DNA of 64,000 bases. Source: Propionibacteriaceae bacterium. Its GTDB lineage: Bacteria; Actinomycetota; Actinomycetes; Propionibacteriales; Propionibacteriaceae. The translations under genes were made by a program, and so were the position numbers. Below the pieces are notes generated by a model, which did not search any database, was not told where the DNA came from, and worked only from the letters and a program-made list of their open reading frames with translations. This document shows positions 43,596-53,005 of the stretch, one piece after another (positions within the stretch are counted from its first letter, which is position 1; each line of letters opens with the position of its first letter). The stretch is taken from positions 1 through 64,000 of the forward strand of contig WQZD01000007.1 of NCBI GenBank assembly GCA_009780915.1, in the 5' to 3' direction.

Positions 43596-44003
43596 CTAAC
43601 CCGATGTCAGCAGAGCGTGGAGCCCGTCCAGATCCTCCGCGGCACCGGGGTCGCGGTGGGACAGGGCGCCCATGCCCGGGTTGTCCGCGTATCGAGGGAT
43701 GATATGGACGTGGAAGTGGAAGACGGCCTGCCCGGAGTCGGCCCCCGCATTGGACAAGATGTTGACCCCCGTGGCACCCAACCTGCTCTTGACAAGGTCC
43801 GATATGGCGACGATCCCCGGGGCCACCTCGGTCCACACGCTCGGGTCGACCGTGCCGTCGACGACATGGCGACGGGGGATGACCAAGGTGTGCCCCCGGT
43901 GGAAGGGGGAGATGTCGAGGAACCCGATGGACGACTCGTCCTCGTACACCATCCTCGACGGCACCTCGCCATCGACGATCGAGCAAAACAGGCATGGGCT
44001 CAT
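43596..44003 (-). CDS. HIT-family hydrolase
   Basis: This 135-residue protein has CLFCSIVDGEVPSRMVYEDE at the start and the histidine triad in VFHFHVHIIPRY (about residues 96-107). HIT proteins hydrolyse nucleotide phosphoramidates or AMP conjugates. The start overlaps the end of the dehydrogenase gene upstream (ATGA). Two CxxC-type cysteines may bind zinc, as in many bacterial HIT proteins. Confidence 0.9.
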   Translation of the reverse strand: MSPCLFCSIVDGEVPSRMVYEDESSIGFLDISPFHRGHTLVIPRRHVVDGTVDPSVWTEVAPGIVAISDLVKSRLGATGVNILSNAGADSGQAVFHFHVHIIPRYADNPGMGALSHRDPGAAEDLDGLHALLTSG

Positions 44004-44935
44004 CTGGGACTCCTCACGACGTTGAGCAGGGCTTCTCCTCGCACCAGCCTACCCAGTTGCTGCGCGATCAGGGCGTCGTATCGCGGCAAGGACGCCCGCG
44101 ACTGTCCGCCCTCGTGGGGGGACCATGTGACGAAGTCGGCCGCCCACAGGGGATGGTCGGGCGGAAGCGGCTCGGGATCGGTGACGTCGAGGGCGGCGCG
44201 GATGCGTCCCTTCTCGGCCAGGAGCGCGTCCAGGTCCAGGAGGACGCCCCGCCCGATGTTGACGATGAGCGTGCCATCGGCCATGCGCGCCATCAGGTCC
44301 GCGTCAACGATGTGGCGGGTGTCCTCGCCGCCAGGCAGGCACAAGAAGATCACGTCCGCGTCGGCCGCCAGATCCGGCAGGTCGCCCACGGGATGGACCT
44401 CGGGGTCGGTACGCGCCGTCCTGGCCACCCGCGTCACACTGGCGACCTCGAACCCGGCGAGCCGACGCTCGACGGCCGATCCGAGATGACCGTAGCCGAC
44501 GATGAGGATCCTGCGGTCGGCCAGGGAGTCGGTGTCGACCGGGGCGAACCGTGAGGTGAGACGGTCCACCGCGAAGCGGTCGAGGCGGTGCAGAGCCGTC
44601 AACGCCAGCCCGATGGCGAGTTCCGAGGCCCCCGCGTCGTGGACACCGGCAGCGTTGCACAGACCCACATCGTCGGGCACACGGTCGATGACGTGCTCGT
44701 ACCCGGCTGTGGCCAGTTGTATCCATCTGAGGTCGGGCACGGGTTGGTCGGCCACCAGCTTCAGCACACGGTTGGCGCCGTAGATGGGCAACCCCATCAG
44801 AACCATGCCCTGTGTTCCAGTGGTCGGCAGGCCGTCGTCGGTGATGACCTCGATCTCGATCTCATCGGCCACGGGGCCGAGACGATGACGAGCCTCCTCG
44901 ATGGACGCGTACGGCAGCCATGCTTTCATCACCAC
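44000..44935 (-). CDS. D-isomer-specific 2-hydroxyacid dehydrogenase
   Basis: This 311-residue NAD-dependent enzyme has the Rossmann motif [17 protein letters not shown] (about residues 143-159), [18 protein letters not shown] with the Arg of the active site, an acidic residue in DVTDPEPLP and the catalytic His in TWSPHEGGQ. Relatives include glyoxylate/hydroxypyruvate and phosphoglycerate dehydrogenases; the exact substrate is unknown. It overlaps hisF upstream and the HIT gene downstream. Confidence 0.88.
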   Translation of the reverse strand: MVMKAWLPYASIEEARHRLGPVADEIEIEVITDDGLPTTGTQGMVLMGLPIYGANRVLKLVADQPVPDLRWIQLATAGYEHVIDRVPDDVGLCNAAGVHDAGASELAIGLALTALHRLDRFAVDRLTSRFAPVDTDSLADRRILIVGYGHLGSAVERRLAGFEVASVTRVARTARTDPEVHPVGDLPDLAADADVIFLCLPGGEDTRHIVDADLMARMADGTLIVNIGRGVLLDLDALLAEKGRIRAALDVTDPEPLPPDHPLWAADFVTWSPHEGGQSRASLPRYDALIAQQLGRLVRGEALLNVVRSPR

Positions 44936-45699
44936 TCCTCGCGCACGGGGAAGCCCGCCTCGCGCAGGGCCGCCTTCACGTCGGCCACCGAGAGCGTCCC
45001 GAAGTGGAAGACGCTGGCCGCCAAGACCGCGTCGGCGCCGGCGCGCACCGCGTCCACGAAATGGGCGGCCGTCCCCGCGCCCCCGGACGCGATCAGCGGC
45101 AGATCCACGGCCTCGCGCACGGCAGAGATCATCTCGATGTCGAAACCCGCCTCGGTGCCGTCGGCGTCCATGGAGTTCAGCAGGATCTCGCCCACTCCTC
45201 GGTCGGCGGCCTCCCGTACCCAGGCCAGGGCGTCCAGGCCCGCCGAGCGGCGGCCCCCATGGGTGGTGACCCCGAAGCCGGAGGGCATCCCCTCTTCGCG
45301 ACGGGCGTCCACGCTCAGCACGAGCACCTGGTTGCCGAAGCGGGCCGTGATCTCGTCGATGATACGGGGGGAGGCGATCGCGGCCGTGTTGATGCCGACC
45401 TTGTCGGCCCCAGCGCGCAGAAGGGCGTCCACGTCCTCGACGCTGCGTACCCCTCCCCCGACGGTCAGGGGGATGAAGACGCTCTCAGCTGTGGCGGTCA
45501 CGACCTGCAGCGTGGTGGCCCGGCCCTCGACGGAGGCCGAGATGTCGAGGAAGGTCAGCTCGTCCGCGCCCTGCTCGTAGTAGGCGCGTCCCAACTCGAC
45601 CGGATCCCCGGCGTCGCGCAGGTCTTGGAAGTTGACCCCTTTGACCACGCGACCGGCGTCCACGTCCAAACAGGGGATGACTCGAATGGCGACTGACAT
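44929..45699 (-). CDS. hisF: Imidazole glycerol phosphate synthase subunit HisF
   Basis: This 256-residue TIM barrel takes ammonia from HisH and makes imidazole glycerol phosphate and AICAR. It has the catalytic Asp in [20 protein letters not shown] (about residue 13) and in [15 protein letters not shown] (about 130), plus phosphate loops GGGVRSVED and [10 protein letters not shown]. No other his gene is in the window. It overlaps the dehydrogenase by 7 bases. Confidence 0.95.
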   Translation of the reverse strand: MSVAIRVIPCLDVDAGRVVKGVNFQDLRDAGDPVELGRAYYEQGADELTFLDISASVEGRATTLQVVTATAESVFIPLTVGGGVRSVEDVDALLRAGADKVGINTAAIASPRIIDEITARFGNQVLVLSVDARREEGMPSGFGVTTHGGRRSAGLDALAWVREAADRGVGEILLNSMDADGTEAGFDIEMISAVREAVDLPLIASGGAGTAAHFVDAVRAGADAVLAASVFHFGTLSVADVKAALREAGFPVREEW

Positions 45700-45771
45700 G
45701 CCCCCTATGCTAGCCGAGGCAGGGGCGGCGTGAACATGATCATCCCATCCACGGCCGGCATCGGCCCGACG

Positions 45772-47889
45772 TCACTCCTCGTCCATGTCGGTTCCGACCA
45801 CGCCTCGGCGCAGGGCGGAGACCAGGTCGCGGCATCTGTGGGCCAGGGGGGTGCCGCGTGTGGAGTCGGAGATCTGGCCGGCGCAGTCCACGCATTGACG
45901 GATCCAGCGCACGAAGTCGCCGGCCGCCATGCCGGTGACGTCCACGATCTCCCCCAGGGTGGCGCCGGAGGCCCAGGCGTACGCCGAGCGGGCGAAGCCG
46001 AGGTCCAGCGGGGGCGAGGACTCCAGGCGGCGGTCGCGTTCCACGAGATGGAGCTGCCGCCAGATCTTGCGCAGGGACTCCACCGCGCGCGCCGACGACT
46101 GGTCGGGCATCCGCACGTCCATGCGTCGATCGGCGAGCCGGGCCTCGTACACGAGGGTGGACAGGGTGGCCGCCAGGGAGGGCAGGCTGAGACCGTCGAA
46201 GATCCCGGCTCGGATCGCCTCGGCGATCAGCAGGTCGTGGGTCCCGTACAGCCGCGTCAGCATCCGCCCGGCGTCGGTGACCCGAGGCGGGTCGGACTCC
46301 ACGTACCCGAAGGACTCCAAAACCAGGCAGATCGACTCGAACTTGGTCACCAGAGTCTGCGAGCGGCCCTTGGTGGATCCGGCGGGGCGCATGTAGTCGG
46401 AATGGAATTGGGCGAAACTGTCCTGGAGGATCTGGGTCGCCCGTTCGATCCCCATGGACGCGATCAGGTTGACCGCCATGTTGTAGGTCGGCGTGAAAGC
46501 CGACCTGAGGGGGTAGGTACGTCGGGAGGCCAGTCCGGCGAGCCCCCTGGGGTCCAATCCCGCCTGCCAGGCGACCACGGCATGGCCTTCGACGTCGATC
46601 CCACGACGCCCGGCCCGGCCCGTCAACTGCGTGTACTCCCCCGGGGTGATGTCCGCGTGGGAGGCGCCGTTGTACTTCACGAGCTTGTCGAGGACGACCG
46701 TGCGGGCCGGCATGTTGATCCCCAGGGCCAGGGTCTCTGTGGCGAACACCACCTTGACCAGCCCGAGGGTGAACGCCTCCTCGACGGCGAGCTTGAACAT
46801 GGGAAGCAGGCCCGCGTGGTGGGCGGCGATCCCCCGCGTGAACGCCTCCAACCACGAGCGGTACTTCAGCGCGTCTAGGTCGTCCGCGGACAAGCCGGTG
46901 ATGTGGCGTTCGGCGATCTCGGTCAGGGCGTCACGTTCCGAGGCGCGGGTCAACCACACCCCGTCGTCGACGAGACGGTGGACGGCTTGGTCGCAGCCCT
47001 GGCGGGAGAAGATGAAGTAGATGGCCGGGAGCAGGTCGAGCCTGTCCAGTTCGGACACCAGGGTCGTCCGCCGAGGCACGAGGCGGGAGCGGGAGGCCCA
47101 GCGCCCGCCCGTGCCGCCCACCTGGGACTGGGTTCCGCGTTTCCCCTTGCCGGAGCGCCCTCGCAGGCGTCGGGAGTCGTCCCTGATCACCTTGGTCTCG
47201 GTGGAGGCCATGCGAGCCAGTTCGGGGTTGACCGTCGCGACCCCGCGTCCCCCCGCCGTGGGCGCGTCGCCCTGGAAGAGGTCCAGGAGGCGCTTGCCCG
47301 CGAAGACATGTTGGTACAGGGGCACGGGACGCCGCTCGGAGACCACGGTGGCCATGTCCCCCCGGACGTGCACCAACCAGGCGCCGAACTCCTCCACATT
47401 GCTCACCGTCGCCGACAGGGCGACGATCTTCACCTGCGGGTCCAATCCGAGGATGACCTCCTCCCAGACCGGGCCCCGGAAGGGGTCCGACAGGTAGTGG
47501 ACCTCGTCCATGACGACGAACTCCAGGCCGCGAAGCGACGACGAGCCCGCGTAGATCATGTTGCGCAGCACCTCGGTGGTCATCACCACGATGTCGGCGT
47601 CGCCGTTGATCACCTGGTCCCCGGTCAGCAGCCCGACCTTCGCCGGGCCGTACGCCTCGACCAGGTCGTGGTACTTCTGATTGGACAGCGCCTTGATCGG
47701 GGTGGTGTAGAAGCACTTCGTGCCGTGCTCGACCGCCAGGTGGATGGCGTACTCCCCCACCACCGTCTTGCCCGCGCCCGTCGGCGCGGCGACCAGGACG
47801 CCCGACCCGTCGTCGAGGCGAGCACAGGCGTCAACCTGGTAGTCGTCGAGCGTGAACCCGTGCCGAGACGAGAACTGCGCAAATGACAC
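45772..47889 (-). CDS. helY: Ski2/Mtr4-like DEVH-box helicase (HelY type)
   Basis: This 705-residue helicase shows Walker A VAAPTGAGKTVVGEYA (about residues 33-48), the DEVH box EFVVMDEVHYLSDP (about 124) and ALSATVSN, followed by the second RecA domain with TETLALGINMPARTVVLDKL and the QxxGRAGRRG motif. Actinobacterial HelY proteins are usually about 900 residues, so this one is short in its middle and C-terminal parts. It starts at GTG 47889, 1 base overlapping the kinase stop. Confidence 0.88.
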   Translation of the reverse strand: MSFAQFSSRHGFTLDDYQVDACARLDDGSGVLVAAPTGAGKTVVGEYAIHLAVEHGTKCFYTTPIKALSNQKYHDLVEAYGPAKVGLLTGDQVINGDADIVVMTTEVLRNMIYAGSSSLRGLEFVVMDEVHYLSDPFRGPVWEEVILGLDPQVKIVALSATVSNVEEFGAWLVHVRGDMATVVSERRPVPLYQHVFAGKRLLDLFQGDAPTAGGRGVATVNPELARMASTETKVIRDDSRRLRGRSGKGKRGTQSQVGGTGGRWASRSRLVPRRTTLVSELDRLDLLPAIYFIFSRQGCDQAVHRLVDDGVWLTRASERDALTEIAERHITGLSADDLDALKYRSWLEAFTRGIAAHHAGLLPMFKLAVEEAFTLGLVKVVFATETLALGINMPARTVVLDKLVKYNGASHADITPGEYTQLTGRAGRRGIDVEGHAVVAWQAGLDPRGLAGLASRRTYPLRSAFTPTYNMAVNLIASMGIERATQILQDSFAQFHSDYMRPAGSTKGRSQTLVTKFESICLVLESFGYVESDPPRVTDAGRMLTRLYGTHDLLIAEAIRAGIFDGLSLPSLAATLSTLVYEARLADRRMDVRMPDQSSARAVESLRKIWRQLHLVERDRRLESSPPLDLGFARSAYAWASGATLGEIVDVTGMAAGDFVRWIRQCVDCAGQISDSTRGTPLAHRCRDLVSALRRGVVGTDMDEE

Positions 47890-48851
47890 TATTTCTTCCT
47901 TCGACGGGTCAAGGGGTCGGGATTGGGCTGGAAGACCGACAGCGCGGCCGGCTCGCAGGTCAGTCCCAAGGGCGGCTGGCCCAGCGCCTCGCCGTCGGCG
48001 ATGCCGATCAGGCCCTCACCGTCGATGACCACCTCGTGGGCTGTGTGGCGTTCCACGGCGGGATCGTTCACGAAGGCGCCGGAGAAAGTTTTCGGCAACA
48101 GGCGCAGCAGCGTCATGGCCGAGACCGGGTGGATGATGGTCACGTCGAGCAGACCGTCGGTCACCGACGCGGTGGGGGCGATGTGCATCCCTCCCCCGCA
48201 GTAGCCGCCGTTGGCCACGGTGACGAACATGGCGGGGAGGACGCGCTCCTCGCCGTCGATGCGGATGCGGTAGGTCACAGGCTCGAAGGACCGCAGTTCC
48301 GCCAGGGCGGCCACAGCGTACGCCAGGCTCCCCCAGCCCTTCGCCATGGAGGCGCCGCGCACGGCCACGCGGGCGTCGTACCCGGTGTTGACCACGGTTC
48401 CGACATAGCGTTGCGTGCCGCCGTGGGCGAGTTTGCCCACGACGGACATCAGGTCGATGCGGGCGATGTTGCCGCCGACCACGACCTGTGCGGCCTTGAC
48501 CGGGTCCAGGGGGATGCCCACGCTACGGCACAGGTCGTTGCCGGTGCCGGCGGGGATCATGCCCAAGGGTACTTGGGTGCCGCCCGCGGCGTTGATGCCG
48601 AGGTGCATGATGCCGTCCCCGCCCATGACGACGAGGCAGTCGCGGGCGTCGGCTGTGATCCGCGCCGACTCGACCGCTTCCTGACAGAAGAGCTTGGCCT
48701 CCTCGTACGTGGTGGCCTGGCGCACCCTCAGACTGCCTTCAGGCAGGCCTCGCAGCAGTTCGTTCAAGACTTTGGGAAGAATCTTCAGGGCACGGCCCCG
48801 ACCGGCCGTGGGGTTGACCACCAATGTCGTGGTGGCATTCTCGACGCTCAT
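47889..48851 (-). CDS. Diacylglycerol kinase-family lipid kinase
   Basis: This 320-residue protein has the DAGK catalytic motifs TLVVNPTAGRGRALKILP (about residues 9-26), LVVMGGDGIMHLGINA (about 70-85) and MIPAGTGNDLCRSVG (about 96-110). It phosphorylates a membrane lipid such as diacylglycerol; the exact substrate is not deducible. The start at 48851 follows AAGGAG and gives the family N-terminus. Confidence 0.9.
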   Translation of the reverse strand: MSVENATTTLVVNPTAGRGRALKILPKVLNELLRGLPEGSLRVRQATTYEEAKLFCQEAVESARITADARDCLVVMGGDGIMHLGINAAGGTQVPLGMIPAGTGNDLCRSVGIPLDPVKAAQVVVGGNIARIDLMSVVGKLAHGGTQRYVGTVVNTGYDARVAVRGASMAKGWGSLAYAVAALAELRSFEPVTYRIRIDGEERVLPAMFVTVANGGYCGGGMHIAPTASVTDGLLDVTIIHPVSAMTLLRLLPKTFSGAFVNDPAVERHTAHEVVIDGEGLIGIADGEALGQPPLGLTCEPAALSVFQPNPDPLTRRRKK

Positions 48852-49159
48852 ACATTCTCCTTGGCCCATGGCGGATCTCGACGTAACACAGACCGAACCC
48901 CTGTACCCCTTGGCCCTTCACCCAGTCGCGCCCGCTGACCACCCACGACCGGATGGCGGCGATGAACACTGAGCCGCATCACGGGTTGATCGTACTACAA
49001 CACTGTCCGCCCATGATAGCTGCCCCACGCTGGGTCGTGGGCCCTACCCGTGACGAGTTTCCGCTGGGCGACCTTCAGCCGCGGCTTTAAGCAATCGTGG
49101 AGTTGACCCCCTGAAATCATTGGTTGCCGCTTTGCCTTAGATAATCGACTGAGGCTTAG
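48852..49159. other. Intergenic stretch at the core/accessory boundary
   Basis: No gene or RNA is supported. A possible -10 for the lipid kinase lies near 48988 on the minus strand (TAGTACGAT). Composition shifts to more A+T toward 49160, where the accessory block begins. Confidence 0.4.
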
Positions 49160-49637
49160 TTACCACGTTCCCTGCATCCATCGCAGGTCAAGAGTTCCTG
49201 CTGCATTTTCAACGTCTACCCGAATAGTGAAGGTGATGTCCGGTTGTAGGGAGTACGTGAATGCACCACTTTGCCCGACCTGGAACGCTTTGAGGACCGT
49301 ATCGCCAGCCCGAAGGCTTACTGTCACCTCGCCGTGGTTCACCACAGCTGTGTAGACGATGGGCACTTGTCCCGTGTCATCCGCTGTGACAGCATAGGTT
49401 TTTACTGGAGGAGTTATTGACATCAAATGTCAGGACACTGGCGATTGGCTCAGTCCGTGCCTGATCAGAGTAAGTGACATCGTCGCTTAATGTGTCCAGC
49501 ATGCCGTTACCAGGATGGGCGACCAAGACGACCACGGCCGCGACCACGACGGCCACGGCAACGATGACGACCGCAAATTTCAAACCCTTCTTCAATGTGA
49601 TTCTCCTTCTTTGCTTCACGGTCACGACATCCACCAT
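49160..49637 (-). pseudogene. Frameshifted membrane-anchored secreted protein
   Basis: An N-terminal frame from ATG 49637 has a basic start, one membrane segment (FAVVIVAVAVVVAAVVVLVA) and then YSDQARTEPIASVLTFDV before stopping at 49377. A second frame, offset by +1, carries the rest: VKTYAVTADDTGQVPIVYTA near 49405 to a TRP-rich end at 49160. Together they make one anchored extracellular beta-rich protein of about 150 residues. A single-base change near the A-run at about 49403 would explain the break. It ends the second ABC cassette. Confidence 0.5.
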
Positions 49638-49712
49638 ACGATGGGCTGACCGATGCCCGTGAACCTCCTCGGTCCTGGCTCTGCTACTGCCCCCTTGTGA
49701 CGCCACCATAGA

Positions 49713-50489
49713 TCAGCCACCACTCCTGCGGCTTGTCAGGTTACTTAGGACGAGGGCGACGCCCAGGTAGCCCATGAACACTGTCACTGAACTGACGCTG
49801 CTTCCACTGGTCGGCAGAATAACCGCCATCGCCCCGTCCTGGGCCGGGAAAAGCGACTTCAGAACGATGTTGATATTCCAGACTGGGAGGGCAGCAGCAA
49901 CCTGAGAAGGAAGATAGAAGTCAGCAAGATGCCCCAGGACGATCCAGACGATTGGGATGATCGCCCCCCACATGAACGAACGCAACCACGTACTGATGAT
50001 AAAGCCAACCAATCCCCAAAACACCATCACCGCCCCCACGTAAGCGATCTGCGTGACAAGCATGCCTGCGCTCTGCGAACCAAAGCCACCTAGCATGTCG
50101 AGAAGCCCACCAAGCAAGCCGCCGCTAATGACACTGGTAAACGCCAACGCAATAAGGATGACCATGCGTGCCAGCCACAACGCACCACGTCCGTCCATGG
50201 CGAGCCGCCACGGACGCGTCCGCCAGTCGTACTCCTTCCCGCCGAGGTACGCTCCGACAATACATGGAAACAATGTGCCATACGTGCCAAGCAGAATGAA
50301 CGCCTGATTGACATAAAACCCTGAACTGGCATCCCCCCCAACAGACGTTCCAGACGAGTAGAAGTCGAGCATGATCAGGAACAGCAACACTGTGGCGGTC
50401 ATCCGAATAGCCGTCGAGCCAGCCAACACCACCACCTCGGCACGAATGCCGCCCCACAGCCCCCTCACCTCCATCCGTCGCGACACCAT
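49713..50489 (-). CDS. ABC-2-type transporter permease
   Basis: This 258-residue protein has six membrane segments without a large extracellular domain, as in ABC-2 permeases of bacteriocin-immunity and antibiotic-resistance exporters (FILLGTYGTLFPCIVGAYLG near residue 66). The start may be ATG 50489 or 50474. It is the second permease after an ABC ATPase and another permease and lies 8 bases after the latter, so the three should assemble as one exporter. Confidence 0.75.
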   Translation of the reverse strand: MVSRRMEVRGLWGGIRAEVVVLAGSTAIRMTATVLLFLIMLDFYSSGTSVGGDASSGFYVNQAFILLGTYGTLFPCIVGAYLGGKEYDWRTRPWRLAMDGRGALWLARMVILIALAFTSVISGGLLGGLLDMLGGFGSQSAGMLVTQIAYVGAVMVFWGLVGFIISTWLRSFMWGAIIPIVWIVLGHLADFYLPSQVAAALPVWNINIVLKSLFPAQDGAMAVILPTSGSSVSSVTVFMGYLGVALVLSNLTSRRSGG

Positions 50490-50497
50490 CCCATGCC

Positions 50498-51277
50498 CTA
50501 CCTATACTCACGAAAACGCGCGACAACCCCAAGAACGACCAGACAACACGTGAGGTATACCCCCAATCCAATTACTGACCTCCCTGCCGTAATATCACTG
50601 TCGAAGGCCAACACCACATTGACCAGAGTGTTCATGTTCGAGAACGCTGGGCCAGCGAAAACGCCCAGCAAGGTGAGCGGGTTGACGAAGCCAAGCGCCC
50701 GCCCAGCTGCGCCCGGCACAAACATCTGCCCGAGGAGCACGACCAGGCAGATCACGTTCCCCAGTGCAACACTGCGCACCAGCATAGCGACAGTCAAGGC
50801 CAGCACACCGAGCATGGCCGTGGCGAGAAAGACGATTCCCGTCTGTGCCATAAGTCGGGTGAAGTCGACCCGGGCCACCGAGGTGTCGTAAACCAAGCCT
50901 AGGACGAAGCCGAGTAACGCCGTCGCCATCACCACAATACCGAGAACGAACACCGTCACCACCACCTTGGCTACGAGCGGTCGGTACCGTCCACCCCAAT
51001 GTGCGACACTGCCAGCCGTGCGGCTCCCGTAATCACGTCCACCAATAGAGCAACCAATCAAAACTGCTGGAATGACGTTGACGGTCGCCAGCATAACACC
51101 AAGAAACAAGGAAGCGACCTGCCCCAGTGGCAGCAGAGAAGGCTCAAACACGCTACTATCGCGGCTCGTGAAATCGACGAACAGAAATGCATCGACCAGC
51201 ACCAGAAAGCTGCCAAGGACCCAGGGCAACAGGGAACGGCCAACCTTGACCAACTCGGCGTGCACCAGTTTCCCCAT
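50498..51277 (-). CDS. ABC-2-type transporter permease
   Basis: This 259-residue protein also has six membrane segments. It starts MGKLVHAELVKVGRSLLPWV, the usual amphipathic entry of ABC-2 permeases, 5 bases after the ATPase stop. An in-frame ATG at 51304 inside the ATPase gene is less likely. It pairs with the permease encoded next, probably as a heterodimer. Substrate is unknown. Confidence 0.75.
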   Translation of the reverse strand: MGKLVHAELVKVGRSLLPWVLGSFLVLVDAFLFVDFTSRDSSVFEPSLLPLGQVASLFLGVMLATVNVIPAVLIGCSIGGRDYGSRTAGSVAHWGGRYRPLVAKVVVTVFVLGIVVMATALLGFVLGLVYDTSVARVDFTRLMAQTGIVFLATAMLGVLALTVAMLVRSVALGNVICLVVLLGQMFVPGAAGRALGFVNPLTLLGVFAGPAFSNMNTLVNVVLAFDSDITAGRSVIGLGVYLTCCLVVLGVVARFREYR

Positions 51278-51281
51278 CACT

Positions 51282-52160
51282 TCACACGCCCTCAATGGCA
51301 TCAAGGTACACCTGGCTCAAGGAATGACGAATAGAGTCAATGCCTAGGGGAATGATCTCGTTCAGGGCTAGCAGGCGGTAAAGCTCAGCCAAAGTGACTC
51401 CCGTTATCGACGCGGACGTTCCTGACATCGCAGCTTGCGGAAAAACACGCCTCAGCCGCTCAACATCCGCCGCTGCGACTGTTACATGAATCTCACTCGG
51501 CAATGCCTGCCTCGCCGAAACGGCCTGTCGACTCACAACACGACCATCCCGAAGAACGGCAAAACTAGTGACCGCGTCTTCCAGAACATCAAGTGCATGC
51601 GTGGCGATCAGCACGCAAGCACCCCTGCCCTTGAGGTCGCTCAACAGTCGCTTAAACCACAATAACCCATTGATATCCAGGCCGTTGGTCGGCTCATCGA
51701 GGATGTACAGGTCGGCTTTGTGCACCAGCGAAGTCATAGCAAGCTGCAGGCGTCTCTTCATCCCCAAGGAAAACTTGCCTGCCGACTGCCGACCTGCATG
51801 GCTTAGTGCCACCGAGTCAAGAATCGTATAGATCGCGTCCTTTGTTGGCGCAGGTTCTCCCCGTGCCAACACTGAGACCCGGATGTTATCCGCCGCGCTC
51901 AAATGCGGATAGATGGCCTCATCCTCAGACAGGTAGTTGATTCGCCGACGAGCCAACCCCGGGTCAACCCCCAGCACCTTCAAAGTTCCTCCGGTCGGTC
52001 GTGCCAACCCGAGTGCCAGGCGTAGGAATGTCGTCTTCCCTGCACCATTTGGGCCAGCCAAAGCACACACATCACCAGCATCAACCTGAAATGAAAAACC
52101 ACTCAAAACAGTCTTGCGTCCGTAACGCTTGACCACATCGGAGCTATCAATGACTGGCAT
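51282..52160 (-). CDS. ABC transporter ATP-binding protein
   Basis: This 292-residue ATPase has Walker A LAGPNGAGKTTFLRLALGLA (about residues 34-53), a FSLGMKRRLQLAM signature with M instead of the usual Q, Walker B LYILDEPTNGLD (about 151-162) and the H-loop LIATH. A C-terminal region of about 90 residues suits the exporter type (DrrA/BcrA-like). AAAGGGGA precedes ATG 52160. It follows a secreted-protein gene and precedes two permease genes. Confidence 0.85.
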   Translation of the reverse strand: MPVIDSSDVVKRYGRKTVLSGFSFQVDAGDVCALAGPNGAGKTTFLRLALGLARPTGGTLKVLGVDPGLARRRINYLSEDEAIYPHLSAADNIRVSVLARGEPAPTKDAIYTILDSVALSHAGRQSAGKFSLGMKRRLQLAMTSLVHKADLYILDEPTNGLDINGLLWFKRLLSDLKGRGACVLIATHALDVLEDAVTSFAVLRDGRVVSRQAVSARQALPSEIHVTVAAADVERLRRVFPQAAMSGTSASITGVTLAELYRLLALNEIIPLGIDSIRHSLSQVYLDAIEGV

Positions 52161-52267
52161 AGATCCCCTTTCTGGTAATCGAATATCTTGGGGCGGCGGT
52201 CCCAACTACTCGAGCCGCCGCCCCATCTCTGCTGTGCTACACGGACTTACCCGCGTATTGATGCTGG

Positions 52268-52675
52268 CTATCTGGTGGCGAGGCCATAGACGGTCATTGC
52301 TTCGGACTCCAACGTCAACGTAATCCACTGAGTCTTATAACCAGTGTTGAGGGTGTCATGGGCATAGGCGTCACCGTAGGTTGAGGTTTGATACGTCCAC
52401 CCCTTTGAAAGACCAGACCAGTAGATGGTTGGCCAGTAGGTGTTCGGATAGGCTCTAGTGGCACCCCAACTAGTAATCCTGCTTCCGTCTGTATAATAGT
52501 CGCCCTGCACACTCAAACTTGCGTCATGGATGCCGAGCCAGCTGTATATCTGAGTGGTGCCACTCGCAGTTTTCCATCCGGCGGCCTGGGCTGTCGAACA
52601 CACCCCGAGAGTAACACTGGCTGCCAACAGGAGCACTGCAAGCGCCTTCGGGATCGCCTTAGTTATTTTGGACAT
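52268..52675 (-). CDS. Small secreted protein heading the second cassette
   Basis: This 135-residue protein has a signal peptide of about 31 residues (AVLLLAASVTLGVCSTAQAA) and a mature part of roughly 104 residues rich in Trp, Tyr, Thr and Ser (GWKTASGTTQIYSWLGIHDA; YPNTYWPTIYWSGLSKGW). It lacks cysteines in the mature region. It is the first gene of a unit with an ABC ATPase and two permeases, 107 bases upstream of the ATPase. The layout recalls lactococcin-972-like secreted peptides with their ABC immunity/export genes, but no clear family match was recognised. Confidence 0.6.
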   Translation of the reverse strand: MSKITKAIPKALAVLLLAASVTLGVCSTAQAAGWKTASGTTQIYSWLGIHDASLSVQGDYYTDGSRITSWGATRAYPNTYWPTIYWSGLSKGWTYQTSTYGDAYAHDTLNTGYKTQWITLTLESEAMTVYGLATR

Positions 52676-52741
52676 GATGAGCCTTCTTTCTCTGCTGTGA
52701 TCAATGAAGGGTTGGAGGCGATCGGCCCTCTTCATAACTCA

Positions 52742-52771
52742 GCTCTATCATGTGATATCTTTTAATTGCAA
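52742..52771 (-). promoter_or_regulatory. Candidate promoter of the second cassette
   Basis: TTGCAA (52766-52771) and ATAGAG near 52744-52749 are spaced about 17 bases on the minus strand. The expected start of transcription lies about 60 bases upstream of the secreted-protein gene. Confidence 0.35.
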
Positions 52772-52798
52772 ATGTGTCCGCATACTGGACTATCGATC

Positions 52799-53005
52799 TC
52801 ACGGGAGTGTCGGCAACGGCCCTACCTCAACACAGAGGTAACACGAGACTGCGTCACCGTGTTCCGGCAAGTGGTATGTCATCCATTCGTCTCGACAGTG
52901 CGGCCACCAACCTTCCAGACCAGACCATCTCCCAAGAAGCCCTAGCTGCCCCACGCGCTGACTATGGACGTCAATGCCACGACATCGCGCCAGGATCGGG
53001 GTCAT
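52799..53005 (-). pseudogene. Stub of an ABC ATPase gene
   Basis: A frame starts at ATG 53005 in an ATGA overlap with the permease stop and reads MTPILARCRGIDVHSQRVG, close to the N-terminal strand of MacB-type ATPases. After about 17 codons the similarity ends and the frame runs through unrelated DNA to a stop at 52799. No Walker motif exists. The ATPase expected after an FtsX-type permease has therefore been cut off, probably by a deletion joining the two cassettes. Confidence 0.5.
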
